A stretch of DNA of 32,500 nucleotides from Chondrilla cf. caribensis (lineage: Eukaryota; Porifera; Demospongiae; Chondrillida; Chondrillidae), in the NCBI GenBank assembly GCA_964020155.1, contig OZ026555.1, positions 1,742,515 through 1,775,014 of the forward strand, in the 5' to 3' direction. Position 1 is the first letter of the stretch. Every line of letters starts with the position of its first letter. Shown piece by piece: positions 1 through 10,305 of the stretch. The notes beneath the pieces are model-generated. The model worked only from the letters and a program-made list of their open reading frames with translations, was not told where the DNA came from and searched no databases. The position numbers and the translations under genes are program-made.

Positions 1-365
1 TGTTGTAATAATTATTTTATGCACATAAATTTCAATAAATTTAATAAATTTAACCATGTAACTCAGTCATATGCATGTGATCATGTACTATGTGACTGTG
101 TGTCCTATAGCTAATGTGAGTGTAAGAAAATTGTCCCAGTTACAAACACGTCCCTACACTGAAATGGAGGAAAATATTAAGTAAAGATTTCAAGAATTAG
201 TATTATATTACATGCATAACATACATATACACAGGTATAATATTACAGTATGTACACAGCATTGAGTTATATCTAATGGAAATATCGCACTATATTACAC
301 ATTATCATGTAAATTTCCATTATCAAGTTATTATCGACTGGATTGCCATTCAAAAAAAAACGCTC

Positions 366-779
366 ACGAGTGCGTCATATACCAAAATGATGCCCGAAGC
401 ATGCCCTACAAAGTGGTCTACGCCAATATGCAAGGAAAACCCGGACGAAGATGAAAGAGCCTTCGAAAGTCTATTCATTGAAAAGTGTTTTCGGTGGATA
501 ACGGCGTACACAAGCAGTCCATTTTGGCACTCAAATGTTGACGATATTACTTACTATTGCTCTTCAACCCTTAAAATATCAGATGGATGAGAATGAGCTA
601 TATAATAGCCTTCGAAATGTAGTTCGGTAAATTTTCGTCCGTCCAAAGTTTCCAATTCATAATTCCCATTCCAAAGGATTTGGCAACTAAGTTTCCGCCT
701 CGAAACAGCCGTGACATATGTATGTGGTACAAAAATACGTACTATAATGGTATTGCCTGACAACAGTGTAACGCTGCAC
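366..779 (-). pseudogene. Unrecognised two-part coding segment, possibly transposon-derived
   Basis: On the minus strand an open segment runs from about 779 to an in-frame TAG at 554-556. It includes NGNYELETLDGRKF and HSHPSDILRVEEQ. After TAG-TAA the same frame reopens (ECQNGLLVYAVIHRKHF, then FSLHIGVDHFVGHASGIILV) and runs to a T9 homopolymer near 352-360. The composition looks like real protein, not random translation. A good splice donor (GTAAGT) overlaps the TAG, but the only nearby acceptor would leave an intron of about 25 nt, too short for ordinary splicing. The NGxYxLExLDG pattern faintly resembles the SH3-like tail of retrotransposon integrases, which is only an impression. It is either a degenerate element or an exon pair of an unknown gene. 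Confidence 0.35.
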
Positions 780-1306
780 ACTGATATTCAACGTGGCACA
801 GTATCAAGCATGTACGTACTTATTTTCAAGCGTGTTTTATTGCACTCTTCTTAGATTGTTCTGCTGACAATTCCGTCCTGGTTGTTCGGACTTCACTGTG
901 GCATCTTGTTAGCTTATTGTGGTTTGGTCATGAGTGGAGTCCAGCTAACAAAAGGAAGGAATTCCAAGTTACACTGTACCTTGTCCGTGATACACACTGT
1001 TCCTGGCCAGTATTATGCACACATGTAGCTCCACTTGATCTCCACAACATGTAGTACATGTACATAATAAACACATACATTTGCAGTCTTTGACAATTTG
1101 TACATCCATTATAGCCTTCCAGAGATGTTACCTTTATTTTAGGTATTTATGCACATTATTGTAATCCCTTAATTAATATACATCATCAAGGCATCATCAC
1201 CTGTGGGTTTTTGAACTTGAATTACTTGCATGATGAAATTGACTACCCAAAAGGATCAGTGTCCTGGAAAACACATTCTGTATTATAATTATACCTGGAT
1301 ATTTAG

Positions 1307-1398
1307 TGGTTAAGACATGGGCATGAGGGCATTATGACATATAAAATACCAAGTCCTGAGGGTGAGTGTATTTTATATGCCACACTGCCCGAGTGTCC
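1307..1398. mobile_element. Truncated MITE, TGGTTAAGACATGG family
   Basis: It begins with the terminal sequence tggttaagacatggg and contains the internal CACTGCCCGAGTGTCC of the full element at 23456-23586, but its right end is missing. A short inverted piece of the same family (cactcgggcagtatgcc) lies at 1839-1856. A third, partial copy at about 12551-12597 belongs to the second duplication copy, so the insertion predates the duplication. Confidence 0.6.
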
Positions 1399-1399
1399 A

Positions 1400-2357
1400 A
1401 ATTGCTCAAATGTGAATTTTTTTTGCAATTTTCTTCTTGTGTACATGTCCATGTATAGATAACATGTAATACCACATTTTGATACCGATTTTTTACGTAA
1501 ATACTGTGACAAATCCACCTACTTAACAATGAGATGGCCAGCTATATGTACACGATACAGAAGTGTGAATTAACTCGCACTATAGCTACATGAAATATAC
1601 AGGAAAAAGCTGCATTCACCTTCCTTTTTAGTATCTTTCGTTTTGTAATCACATTCCTCCATGCTGGCTGATTAATTCGTAGGTCCTCTTGGCAACAAAG
1701 GATCACAGTGGTTTTCCTTCAGTAATTGCTGGCTACAATGATTAAGCAACATAAGTAAATTAAGCCATGATTAAATCTATTTAGCAACGCTACCTAGATA
1801 TTTATAGATCTTAAACTGATAATAAATACAATGTTGACACACTCGGGCAGTATGCCATATTGTACCATGATGCGTGGGTGTTTCCTTTGATGTAGTCAGG
1901 TGTCTCTATCTCTAAACCACGTACCTCATTACATATTCATAGGGTGTATAACTTCCTTCCAAAGGTGTATAACTGACTCTGTTATAACCTCCTTAATATT
2001 ATTTTATCACTTATGAACCGAAACAAAATTTCACATTGATAGATCGAGCAGGCCGATTAGAATTTCACTGGAAAGGGACAATTGGATCGCGCTCCTACTA
2101 GGTACAGTCGGGTTAGGCATCTACAGAATAGAGACATTTGGGCCAGGTATCTAGTAGATAGAGACTGACAGCTTACTTCAAGATTTGTATCTTGTATCAA
2201 GCAGCTTGGTTCTCGAAACAATTAGGCTATTTGTATGGCAGTACTAGTGTTAGAACTACATTTGGACGGTCAAGCTTGTCTTGCATCATAATTATGCAAT
2301 GGCAACAGAAGGTTTAACGATTTAAACACCTGAGGGCTAACCTATACTGAAATTCAC
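1400..2357. other. Non-coding stretch without recognised genes
   Basis: No convincing coding sequence was seen on either strand. Apart from the small MITE piece at 1839-1856 it is AT-rich unique sequence, and it is the part of duplication copy 1 absent from copy 2. Further exons of the minus-strand death-domain gene could lie here, but none was recognised. Confidence 0.4.
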
Positions 2358-2824
2358 TCACACAGCCAACCACTCAATCACAAAATAAAACAAAACTTTG
2401 TATAACCTTGATAACGATTTCAGCTTTTCCTCGAGATCAGTAGCGCAAGATGACAAATCTGATTTTCTTATTAGTGCCTCGAGTAGCGTATGGTAAGAAA
2501 CGGGCTCTTCGGTGTTCCCCTTGAGCCAAAAGATTAATCCTTCGAAGCAAGTGTTCACCGTATTACCGACATTTCTCTGTAAATACCCTTCGATAATGTC
2601 GTAGTCCACGCCCAAATTTGTCAACAAGCTCCTCCACTGGGCGCCAGTTCTCTTTGATATCCAATCTAGGTCCTTCTGCGTGGGTTTAGCGGTTCTCGGT
2701 TCATCTACAAAATGATAGTATTTCAGAATCATAAATATATACGCTCAAAATATATATTATATTCAACAACAATCAATGCTATAACTAAACAATAGCTACT
2801 ACCTTTCAGTACTTTCGCAGCCAT
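2358..2824 (-). CDS. Small death-domain protein (two exons, 3' end uncertain)
   Basis: Exon 1 (2824-2803) encodes MAAKVLK and ends at a GTAGTA donor. Exon 2 starts at 2704 after TTTTGTAG and continues in frame with DEPRTAKPTQKDLDWI. The protein is essentially one death-fold domain: DLDWISKRTGAQWRSLLTNL, then DIIEGYLQRN, then CFEGLIFWLKGN, then YHTLLEALIRKSDLSSCATD. It has the helix spacing and the Trp and Leu positions of death domains, which form homotypic assemblies in apoptosis and innate signalling. Read through, exon 2 stops at 2358 with a hydrophobic tail (VLFYFVIEWLAV). Alternatively an AG|GTTATA donor at 2407 leads to exons not seen. Similarity to copy 2 continues through this donor. 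The domain call is fairly firm; the gene end is not. Confidence 0.65.
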
Positions 2825-3068
2825 TTTCATGAAAGTGCACGCGACTAGATTATCAGATGTATACGTACGTATTTGATCACATAATAATATAGTACACCAC
2901 AAACGCTATACCAAGTATACATGACCAGAATTTGACCCCACGTACAGCACCACGGAGTATCTTATAACAATAATATGCTGCATGTCCTTGACCCAACCAA
3001 ATCTACATGCATACAGTGTAGCTAAGCTAAGTTACATTGTCTTGAGCTTGCAGGGATTATAAGATTAA

Positions 3069-3859
3069 CAAGGTGTTAACGTGGTTCAGGACCTTGCTAC
3101 GTGAAGTAGAATCTGTCCGTATCTTGCCATATTAATATAGATAGATAGAATCTGATGATAATATTATTATAATTATAGTGCAACATGTCAAAATTACAGA
3201 CACTAGAACATAACATTCAATGAAGCACTTATAAACAGATAAAAACAGTAATATAGGCAAAAAACATGATTAGGAACAAATCTGACAGTCCACAAAGAAT
3301 AGATCTTCTTCAGAATTGTTGGACTTCGACATGCAGCAGTCAGAATCAATACAACTTTAGCTTCATCATTCAAGGTTGGGAAGTCAATTTAATGCTCCAT
3401 CATCTTCTTCAATATTATACTGTAACTGAATTCATGTCAACGTTTTGTTTGAAAAAGACCAGACACGGCACTAAAAGTGTGTCTCTAATTTTTTTCTGGC
3501 GGTTAACAACTATGCCATATTGTTTCTTTGGGAGTACTATTTTGGAGAACTTTTGTCACAGTCACATCTTTTGCATGCTTTGTAATGTTATACGTGACCA
3601 CATTTCTTGACAACTTAAATGTGCAAAGAAATCGGTTCTAATGATCATGATTGGTTGTGGAACTTTCACTCATTACCCAACAACTCATTACAGTATGTTT
3701 CAAGACTTTTCCTTGTGTCCACTTGTGCATGATGTGTGGATGCATGCATGATTCCATTTGTAATTGTTCTGAGACAGCTCAAATCTCACATTGCATCAAC
3801 TGCATCAATTTTGTGTTTCTTTTGTGATTGATTGAAGTGTGTTCACTTTATTTTGCTTG
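3069..3859 (-). pseudogene. Degenerate coding-like sequence, minus strand
   Basis: Minus-strand translation gives short protein-like stretches broken by stops and frame changes, for example KHAKDVTVTKVLQNSTPKET near 3520-3600 and NDEAKVVLILTAACRSPTIL near 3300-3370. They lie downstream of the PHD-like fragment on the same strand and may be remains of the same element or gene. No family is recognised. The rest of the interval, including the opposite-strand open frame at 3266-3610, shows nothing convincing. Confidence 0.2.
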
Positions 3860-3976
3860 TTAAGGTGTGGTATGTTCAGACATATTTATACATTTGATGT
3901 GATACCAATAGCTACAGCTGTTGCACAACACTGCAAAGTGCTTAGCAAGAACAATCATCTCACAATGAGGACAAAA
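3860..3976 (-). pseudogene. PHD-type zinc-finger fragment
   Basis: The minus-strand translation FCPHCEMIVLAKHFAVLCNS continues CSYWYHIKCINMSEHTTP and stops at 3860-3862. The ligand pattern C-x2-C-x12-C-x2-C-x4-H-x2-C with an aromatic residue before the His is typical of PHD fingers. Such fingers occur in chromatin readers and also near the 5' end of some non-LTR retrotransposon ORFs. The finger has no start codon or clear gene around it, and a MITE begins within 10 bases of its N-terminal side, so it is probably a remnant. Confidence 0.45.
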
Positions 3977-3984
3977 ATCTCTAG

Positions 3985-4261
3985 GGATCAGGTAAAAAGA
4001 AGTTAATGGACCCACTGGCCATATGGATTGATGATGTCAGGCTAGTGGTAGTAGGTAGAGTTGGTTCACTGGGGTTAGATCTGGGATCTTTTTTGACCTG
4101 TAATATTCAAGTTGGTTCAGAAAAGGATCCCAGATCTAACCGTACCCTTAACCCCTACGCCTATCTATGCCCTACTACAGTAACAGAGCGAGTATGACGC
4201 TATGCCGATGTCACCATGCAGTCCATATATGGCCAGTAGGTTGGTTCATTTTACCTGATCC
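3985..4261. mobile_element. Fold-back MITE, about 277 bp
   Basis: The ends are inverted copies: GGATCAGGTAAAA at 3985 and TTTTACCTGATCC ending at 4261. The arms continue with ctggccatatgga (left) against ctggccatatatgga (right, reverse complement), and the palindrome includes ggttagatctgggatc on both arms around 4072-4145. There is no transposase and no clear target-site duplication. The open frame at 4006-4197 is a by-product of the palindrome. Confidence 0.7.
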
Positions 4262-4382
4262 AAAGCTGAAGTCTTTTTACATGAGAACCAGTCGTCTCTA
4301 CAACTAAATTAATTTAATGAGTAATGGAAATCCGTAGAAAAGCCATCTTTTCGATTACGTAGACTGCACGTCATGTATACAA

Positions 4383-4987
4383 ATGTCTGCCAATATGGAC
4401 GTCACTATGGCTGACCGGTACCAATTCGAGCTCCCAAACGACGAATTGACGAACCCTCTTTCGGCGCAATGGGAAATCGAAACTCCGTAAGTAAAAACAC
4501 TGATAGCCTTCCTGTTGATCTTTTTAAGCTTACCGACGGCGCCCAACGCGGAACACCCAGGTCCTGAAATGCCCGACTCGCCGAAGGAGGACCCTGCTCT
4601 CCTCGTCGTTCCCTGCCTTTCAAAAGATGTCCCGAGTGTCCCCGCGTCTTCTAGTTCTAGAAGAATGTTTTGTGGCTTCGTGACGTCATGTGAACGCACT
4701 GAAACAAGTTCGACTCGGGTTCGGCCCGCTTCACGGCGTCCATGTGAAAAGGGTATAATATGGTAACTCTATTGTGCCTATGTCCTGTGTGATGTGCTGA
4801 ATTTGCCAGCAGAGACATATTTGGTGGTCCTTCAGCACTACAATACTTGCTTTCACTGCATCCCATGACAGGCAGCTAATGGTGGTTAAAGAAGCCATGG
4901 AAGTACCTTCCCCAGTGGTCAGACTCCACACTTTGAGTAACCTGTGTGCCAGTGACTGCAGTCAACAGGCAGCTCCTTCACATGCAG

Positions 4988-5062
<75 letters not shown>

Positions 5063-6561
5063 TGCGTGCTTGTATGTACTAGTATAGTAGCATATACATA
5101 CTGTTGTTTCCTTCCTTTCCTTCCAGCACATGCTTGAAGTGCAAGACGAAATCAACTCTTTAAAACCAAATTATTTGCATATTTGTGAATCTCTTCTGTG
5201 AGTTGAACTGCCTTATCTACATCTCTCCACTACTAGCTCACCACTACTAGCACACCACTATTAGCACACCACTATTAGCACACATCCACTACTGACAACT
5301 CAACTGCTGGCACACCTCCACTGCTGACACACCTCCACTGCTGACACACCTCCACTACTGACAACTCTACTGCTGACACACCTCCACTGCTAGCACACAT
5401 CCACTACTGACCACACCTCTGCTACTGACCACACCTCTGCTACTGACCACACCTCCACTGCTGACACACCTCCACTGCTGGCACACCTCCACTGCTAGCC
5501 CAAGTACTGCTAACACACCTCTGCTACTAACCAAACCTCCACTGCTGACACACCTCCACTGCTGACACACCTCCACTGCTGACCACACCTCTGCTACTGG
5601 CACACCTCCACTGCTGACACACCTCCACTGCTGACCACACCTCTGCTACTGGCACACCTCCACTGCTGACCACACCTCTGCTACTGACACACCTCCACTG
5701 CTGACAACTCCACTACTGACACACCTCCACTGCTGACCACACCTCTGCTACTGACACACCTCCACTGCTGACCACACCTCTGCTACTGACACACCTCCAC
5801 TGCTGACCACACCTCTGCTACTGACACACCTCCACTGCTGATACACATCCATTACTAACCCTAACCCCCACTACTGACCCCACTTCCTCATAGTGCGGTA
5901 GAAACCACTTTTAATCTGGACAGAGAGCTCAAGTGGAGAGGGTTAGGATAGTCAAAGCTTGTGAAAGGTTTGATGGAATTAGGTGCACACGTCTTGTGTT
6001 CGCTTCCTTGACATTCGCTGACCCATGCTCTGTTGCTATTCACTAGTAAATGGATTCTCTCGCTGTGTGATGCTCCAGGAAAGACACCCATTACTCCTAG
6101 AGAAGAACGGTTGTACAAGAACATCCGCCAGTCAGCAGCTGTGTTCCTACAAGCAAACATGATCTGCTTGCAGCCTTTACCTCAACCAGAGGAGTTGCAG
6201 GAGATGCGAGAAGCCAGGGAAAGGGAGAGACTAGAAGCAGAGTGGAGGAGAGAGAGAGCGCAAAGAAGCTGCTTTACAGTGGAAAATGCAATCTACCATG
6301 TATGTGGACGGTGATGTATCACGCGGCTTAGAACCTTCTGGTCAGAACGGAGTCAGGAGGAGGGGAGAATCCGGTAGTGTGGCATGGATTCCTGAGTCAA
6401 ACCCTGTAATTAAAGAGGAGAACGATCCCTTCCTGCTCCAATACCAGCATCTGGTGGGCTACATCAAGCAGGCTCACAAAGCAAACCGATTGGATGAAGT
6501 GGAAGCACTGGAGGTCTGCCTATGGCAAATTGAAAGAGACATTATAGAGAGGAAATATTAA
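4383..6561 (+). CDS. Rabenosyn-5-like Rab effector, apparently lacking FYVE, with a frame break
   Basis: Candidate exons are 4383-4486 (MSANMDVTMADRYQFELPND...), 4529 to about 4752, 5127-5197, 5894-5941 and 6047-6561. The first intron is only 42 nt. Exons 3 to 5 join in phase. Exon 3 (LEVQDEINSLKPNYLHICES), exon 4 (AVETTFNLDRELKW) and exon 5 (TPREERLYKNIRQSAAVFLQ, then an Arg/Glu coiled coil) follow the order of rabenosyn-5 after its FYVE finger. The last 45 residues (LVGYIKQAHKANRLDEVEAL) resemble the helical-hairpin Rab-binding repeat of rabenosyn-5, an early-endosome tether that binds Rab4 and Rab5. No FYVE motif was found upstream. The joint between exon 2 and exon 3 is out of phase with the visible donors, so an exon may be missed there. 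In exon 5 the frame changes within a GA run at 6248-6258: the first frame stops at 6312-6314, while the frame with the Rab-binding hairpin ends at 6559-6561. Family assignment is good; the model is incomplete. Confidence 0.6.
4989..5069 (+). repeat. TG dinucleotide tract followed by GTGC repeats
   Basis: About 28 TG units run directly into about six copies of a GTGC-type tetranucleotide. The tract sits in the gap between candidate exons 2 and 3 of the rabenosyn-like gene. Confidence 0.95.
5221..5880. repeat. Minisatellite, about 17-18 bp units
   Basis: It consists of variants of acacctccactgctgac and cacacctctgctactgac, with a more degenerate left edge (accactactagcac) and some higher-order alternation towards the right. 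It takes up almost all of the intron between 5197 and 5894. The reverse strand is open as a Val/Ser/Cys-rich repeat frame, which is an artefact. Confidence 0.95.
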
Positions 6562-6611
6562 ACAGTTGACAGAAATTAGTGTTTATATTGTCAGTTATTG
6601 TTTTGAACACA

Positions 6612-6617
6612 ATTAAA
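6612..6617 (+). terminator. Possible poly(A) signal ATTAAA
   Basis: An ATTAAA hexamer lies about 50 nt after the stop codon at 6559-6561, followed by TG-rich sequence. It is a plausible 3' processing site of the rabenosyn-like gene, on motif alone. Confidence 0.35.
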
Positions 6618-6619
6618 TT

Positions 6620-7440
6620 CACATACTGTAGTGCTTGTGTATGTATCCTTGTACATGCAATGGTTGTCTTCAGATGTCTGTGATTGTGTTTGTTTTACCG
6701 ACTACAGGTTTGTCAGTGGATTGAACTGACAACCCAAAATACCATGATGTCCTAAATATTATGATGAAATTAATAATATTATTGCATCATCTAGTGATCT
6801 ATGCATGTCCCAATAATATTAACACTGGTTATATGGAGTTCACATATCATCAGCTATCAATCATTCAATGATCCATGTTCCAATCGTACATCATTCAATA
6901 GCACATAAGATGTAGGATCACAAGGATCACCTACACACTCTTTGTTGTGTCATGTCATTGTTGGGACCAGTGAGTCTCGGAACAATCTCATTACTGAAAG
7001 TGGATGAGCATGATCATGAGCTAAGACCCCTGATGGCTGCCTATTCATCCCGGCCCACACAGTTAACAAGATAAAGACTTGATTGACCTCAATGATGTGA
7101 GAAAGGAACAGTAAACATGTTGTTTGTTGTAGTGGATGAGAGGAAGCCACTGGTGGAGGATCACAACTGAATGAGTCAATAAAAGTTATGAAGTTACTTG
7201 AAAACCCCTTCACTGATTGTTGTTGTATAGCAACGCAATTTGCTACTGACAACTACCATCTTGGGACCATTACACATTGAAAAGGATTCTGAATACATAT
7301 ACCAAGAGGAAGAATTTGTGTAAACAGTGAAACAATGCCTTTCAGCATTCGACAGGAAGTCATGTTCTGTTCTGAAGCTTCAGAAGTTCTGAAGCGGATG
7401 TGATCATGTAAGATATCAGGATGCAGGATGTTACATGCAA
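6620..7440. other. Intergenic spacer
   Basis: No coding sequence with support was seen. The minus-strand open frame at 6950-7252 has no recognisable motif and overlaps low-complexity TGTTGT sequence. The region probably contains upstream control sequence of the peroxidase gene. Confidence 0.4.
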
Positions 7441-7462
7441 ATAAAATGGCTTCTAGAGCTGT

Positions 7463-7468
7463 TATAAG
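7463..7468 (+). promoter_or_regulatory. Possible TATA-like element of the peroxidase gene
   Basis: TATAAG in the context gttataagag lies about 60 nt upstream of the start codon, which has a good context (ctaccATGG). No other promoter motif was recognised. Confidence 0.3.
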
Positions 7469-7527
7469 AGCAAGTGGAGGGTGGCATGAATCAGCGTCGA
7501 TCTTAGCAGTACCAGACCTCAGCTACC

Positions 7528-10305
7528 ATGGACTTGAAGCGGGCCACTCTGTTAGCCGTGTTATTGTGCATGACTGTTGTTACACTTGGACAAGGTGAGT
7601 AGAGCACACACACCAGTGGCAAGCTTGCATGTCATCACCAGCTGAGGGATTGCTCTGGTGCAAGTATTATTTATAACACAAACAAAATTTCAGTAAAGTA
7701 CCTTCAAGTAACATGTGTTTTTGTTAGACACATTAGTCTATTGATCTTATTATAAAATATTATCTTAAAGATTGAGCTGTCTTACTCTCCTTGACTTACA
7801 GATTTCAGCAACTTCTTCAGTAATCCTACTAACATTCAAAATGTCATAAATGAAGCTCGAACCATCATGGATGGAGCCAGAGCAATGAGGGAGAAGATGA
7901 AAGAAACCCCTATAGACTACAAAAGGTTGTCTGCAAACATTGTATTCCGAAGATTCTTTAAGAGGGACTGCAGAGGAGCTAGAGAAATTGCAGACAGTAG
8001 GAAAATGTTGGAGGTCATGGTTGAACGGATTGATCGTGCACGTGGTTGGACTGGACGTCCTGGGGAAGGTATTCCTACCGAAGTGATGAATGAACTGATG
8101 GAAGCATCCCTGTGTAATGTGGCTCCTCCTCGCTGTGACCCCAATGTGAAGTACCGGTCCATTAATGGGACATGCAACGACCTGGGAAATCCCCTGGAGG
8201 GAGCTGCCTTCAGCTCTTTCCGAAGATTATTACCTGCTAGATATGAGGATGGAATCCAACAGCCAGTAGGGTTTAGCCAGACATTTAGCCTCAGTAATCC
8301 CAAACCCTTTGCACCACCACGGCCATCAGCTAGATTAATCACCCAGCAAATCATCCGGGATATGCCCGACAATCAACCCGATGCTACTCTGATGCTGATG
8401 CAATGGGGGCATTTCATTGACCATGATTTTGCCTACCTCATTGAGGCCAGTACGCTGGCGCCCGAAGAGGAGGAGTGTGAGGGGTGTGACCCTGTTGGAG
8501 AATGTATTCCCATTCAAGTTAGAGATGATGACCCTGATTTCGGTCTCAACACGCCAAATGCTGGTGACTGTCTTCGCTTTGAAAGAGCAGCTGCAGTTTG
8601 TAGGCCACGCATACCTGGAATATTCAACCCGCGTGAACAGCTCAATCAAATCACAAGTTGGCTGGATGCGTCCATGGTGTACGGCTCTCTTGATGAAGAA
8701 CAACCATTGCTGAGAGAGTTTCAAGGGGGTCGTCTTCTTGAATCACTTATATCTGTTAATGGGCGTAACCAACGTTTCATGCCTCTGGACCCTGATCCTA
8801 GGGTGCCTTGCCTGCCTCCTCGACCGTGTTTCAGAGGTGGAGATCTTCGGGCCAACGAGCAGGAAGGGTTGACAGCCATGCACACCATTTGGGTTCGTTA
8901 CCATAATAACCTTGCCCGCAGACTGGCAGCACTCAATCCAAGATGGGACGATGAGAGGATATTTCAGGAAACAAGAAAGATTGTATATGCCACAGTGGAG
9001 GCCATCACATACAATGCCTACCTTCCCCGAATGCTTGGTAGAGAATTTTTTGATCAAAATATTGGACCATATAAAGGGTATAACCCTGCACTTGATGGCA
9101 ACCTCGTAAATGCTTTTGCTGCTGCAGCTTTCCGTATCGGTCACAGTCAAGTGCAGCCCTTCTTTCAGAGGTTGGATGCAAATGGACAGAGTATCCCTGA
9201 AGGTCCGTTAAATTTGGAATTAGCCTTCTTCAACCCAGATGAACTCATCAGAGGAGGAGGAGCAGAGCCTTTGCTGAGAGGAATTTTGGCATCCCAATCT
9301 CGAAAATTGGATGAGTTTGTGACCAGAGTCCTGACAACTAGACTGTTTGCTCAGAGTAGCGAACGGAGAATTGGAATGGATCTTACTGCCATCAACATCC
9401 AAAGAGGACGTGACCACGGTATCCCATCATATAGGGTCTTCAGGAACTTCTGTAGGCGTGAACTGGGCATATTTGGGCAGTTTGCCAATAGTAAAACACG
9501 GGATCTATTTGTAAAACTGTACGGCTCTGAGGATGATGTGGACCTGTGGCCGGCTGGAATAGCTGAAAAACCACTTCCTGGGGGCATTTTGGGACCAACA
9601 CTTGCTTGTATTTGGGTCTTCACCTTCCTAGGAATGCGAGATGGAGACAGATTTTGGTATGAAAATCCCGGGGTCTTCACACCAGCGCAATTAGCAGACA
9701 TCAGGGAAAAAGCTACTCTTTCAGGCGTGATTTGCAATGCATCTCCTGACATTGGAAAGATACAGAGAGATGCATTCAGTGCCAGTGATCCTAAGGTGGA
9801 CTGTAGTCTGATACCCCAGTTAGACCTCCGATTGTGGGCTGAGGGGTCAACCACAACAACCAAACCCACACCCCCAGGTGAAGAAAAATGTTGGTTCAAA
9901 GTGCAAACAATTGGTCCAACCACTCGTCGATCAGTTGTCAGGTCCCTCTATCGCTATTCAAGAGATGCCTACAGTTGGATGAAGGGAGAGCAGAAGCCAA
10001 CAGAACCTTCTGGATCAAACACTCAAGCTGCTTGTGTACAATTTATCTGTCCCACTACAGATTCACCCGTCATTGTCGCTGTCCAGGCAATATCAGACAC
10101 AGCAGTCATAAGAGAGACTGTCATAGGAGACCTCCCACGTGACAAAGCAACACAAATAGACATCTACAAAGCTGAAGTTCCCCAGAGATATGGCACCCAA
10201 TTTGGTATTTATAAAAGTTTGGAAAAATGTGAAAGAGGAGGGAGCTCCTTGTACACTGGGGTCATGAATCCATTTGGTGGAATTGGAGTCAGTTATCGAT
10301 TTTGA
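7528..10305 (+). CDS. Secreted animal haem peroxidase with novel C-terminal extension
   Basis: Exon 1 (7528-7594) encodes a signal peptide (MDLKRATLLAVLLCMTVVTL) and ends at GTGAGT. Exon 2 (7802-10305) follows TTACAG in phase, giving 856 residues. Residues about 115-690 form a complete peroxidase-cyclooxygenase-superfamily domain, starting at KYRSINGTCNDLGNP. By comparison with myeloperoxidase, Asp229 (haem ester), His230 (distal) and Asp231 (Ca) lie in FIDHD. The Ca loop is TSWLDAS (307-313), Arg372 and Glu375 lie in RANEQ with Gln in place of the Met, proximal His470 is in FRIGHSQ, and Asn554 is in NIQRGRDHG. All catalytic positions are kept, so oxidation of halide or phenolic substrates with peroxide outside the cell or in secretory vesicles is expected. 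There are no Ig or LRR repeats as in peroxidasin. After a Thr/Pro linker (STTTTKPTPPGEEKC) comes an unrecognised Cys-containing tail of about 150 residues ending GGIGVSYRF. The whole enzyme domain has no intron. Confidence 0.93.

Larger units (their letters stand above)
840..3068. repeat. Segmental duplication, copy 1
   Basis: The blocks at about 845-1350 and 2390-3068 are closely similar, in the same orientation and order, to about 12074-12595 and 12690-13212. The central 1400-2390 stretch has no counterpart in the second copy. The block includes the death-domain gene on the minus strand. Its right edge is sharp: both copies share the sequence ending in ttataagatta and then diverge. Confidence 0.85.

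Noticed and set aside
3266..3610. Plus-strand open frame of 114 codons
   Set aside because: No recognisable domain. The opposite strand has more protein-like composition, so this is probably chance.
4006..4197. Plus-strand open frame of 63 codons
   Set aside because: It lies wholly inside the fold-back MITE and follows from its palindromic arms.
5221..5880. Regularly spaced repeats resembling a CRISPR array
   Set aside because: Units are adjacent 17-18 bp variants without unique spacers, inside a eukaryotic intron; this is a minisatellite.
6950..7252. Minus-strand open frame of 100 codons between the rabenosyn-like and peroxidase genes
   Set aside because: No motif, no splice context and low-complexity sequence at its N-terminal side.
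8335..9923. Several open frames of 65-190 codons overlapping the peroxidase exon in other frames
   Set aside because: They are shadows of the peroxidase reading frame, which carries all the catalytic motifs.
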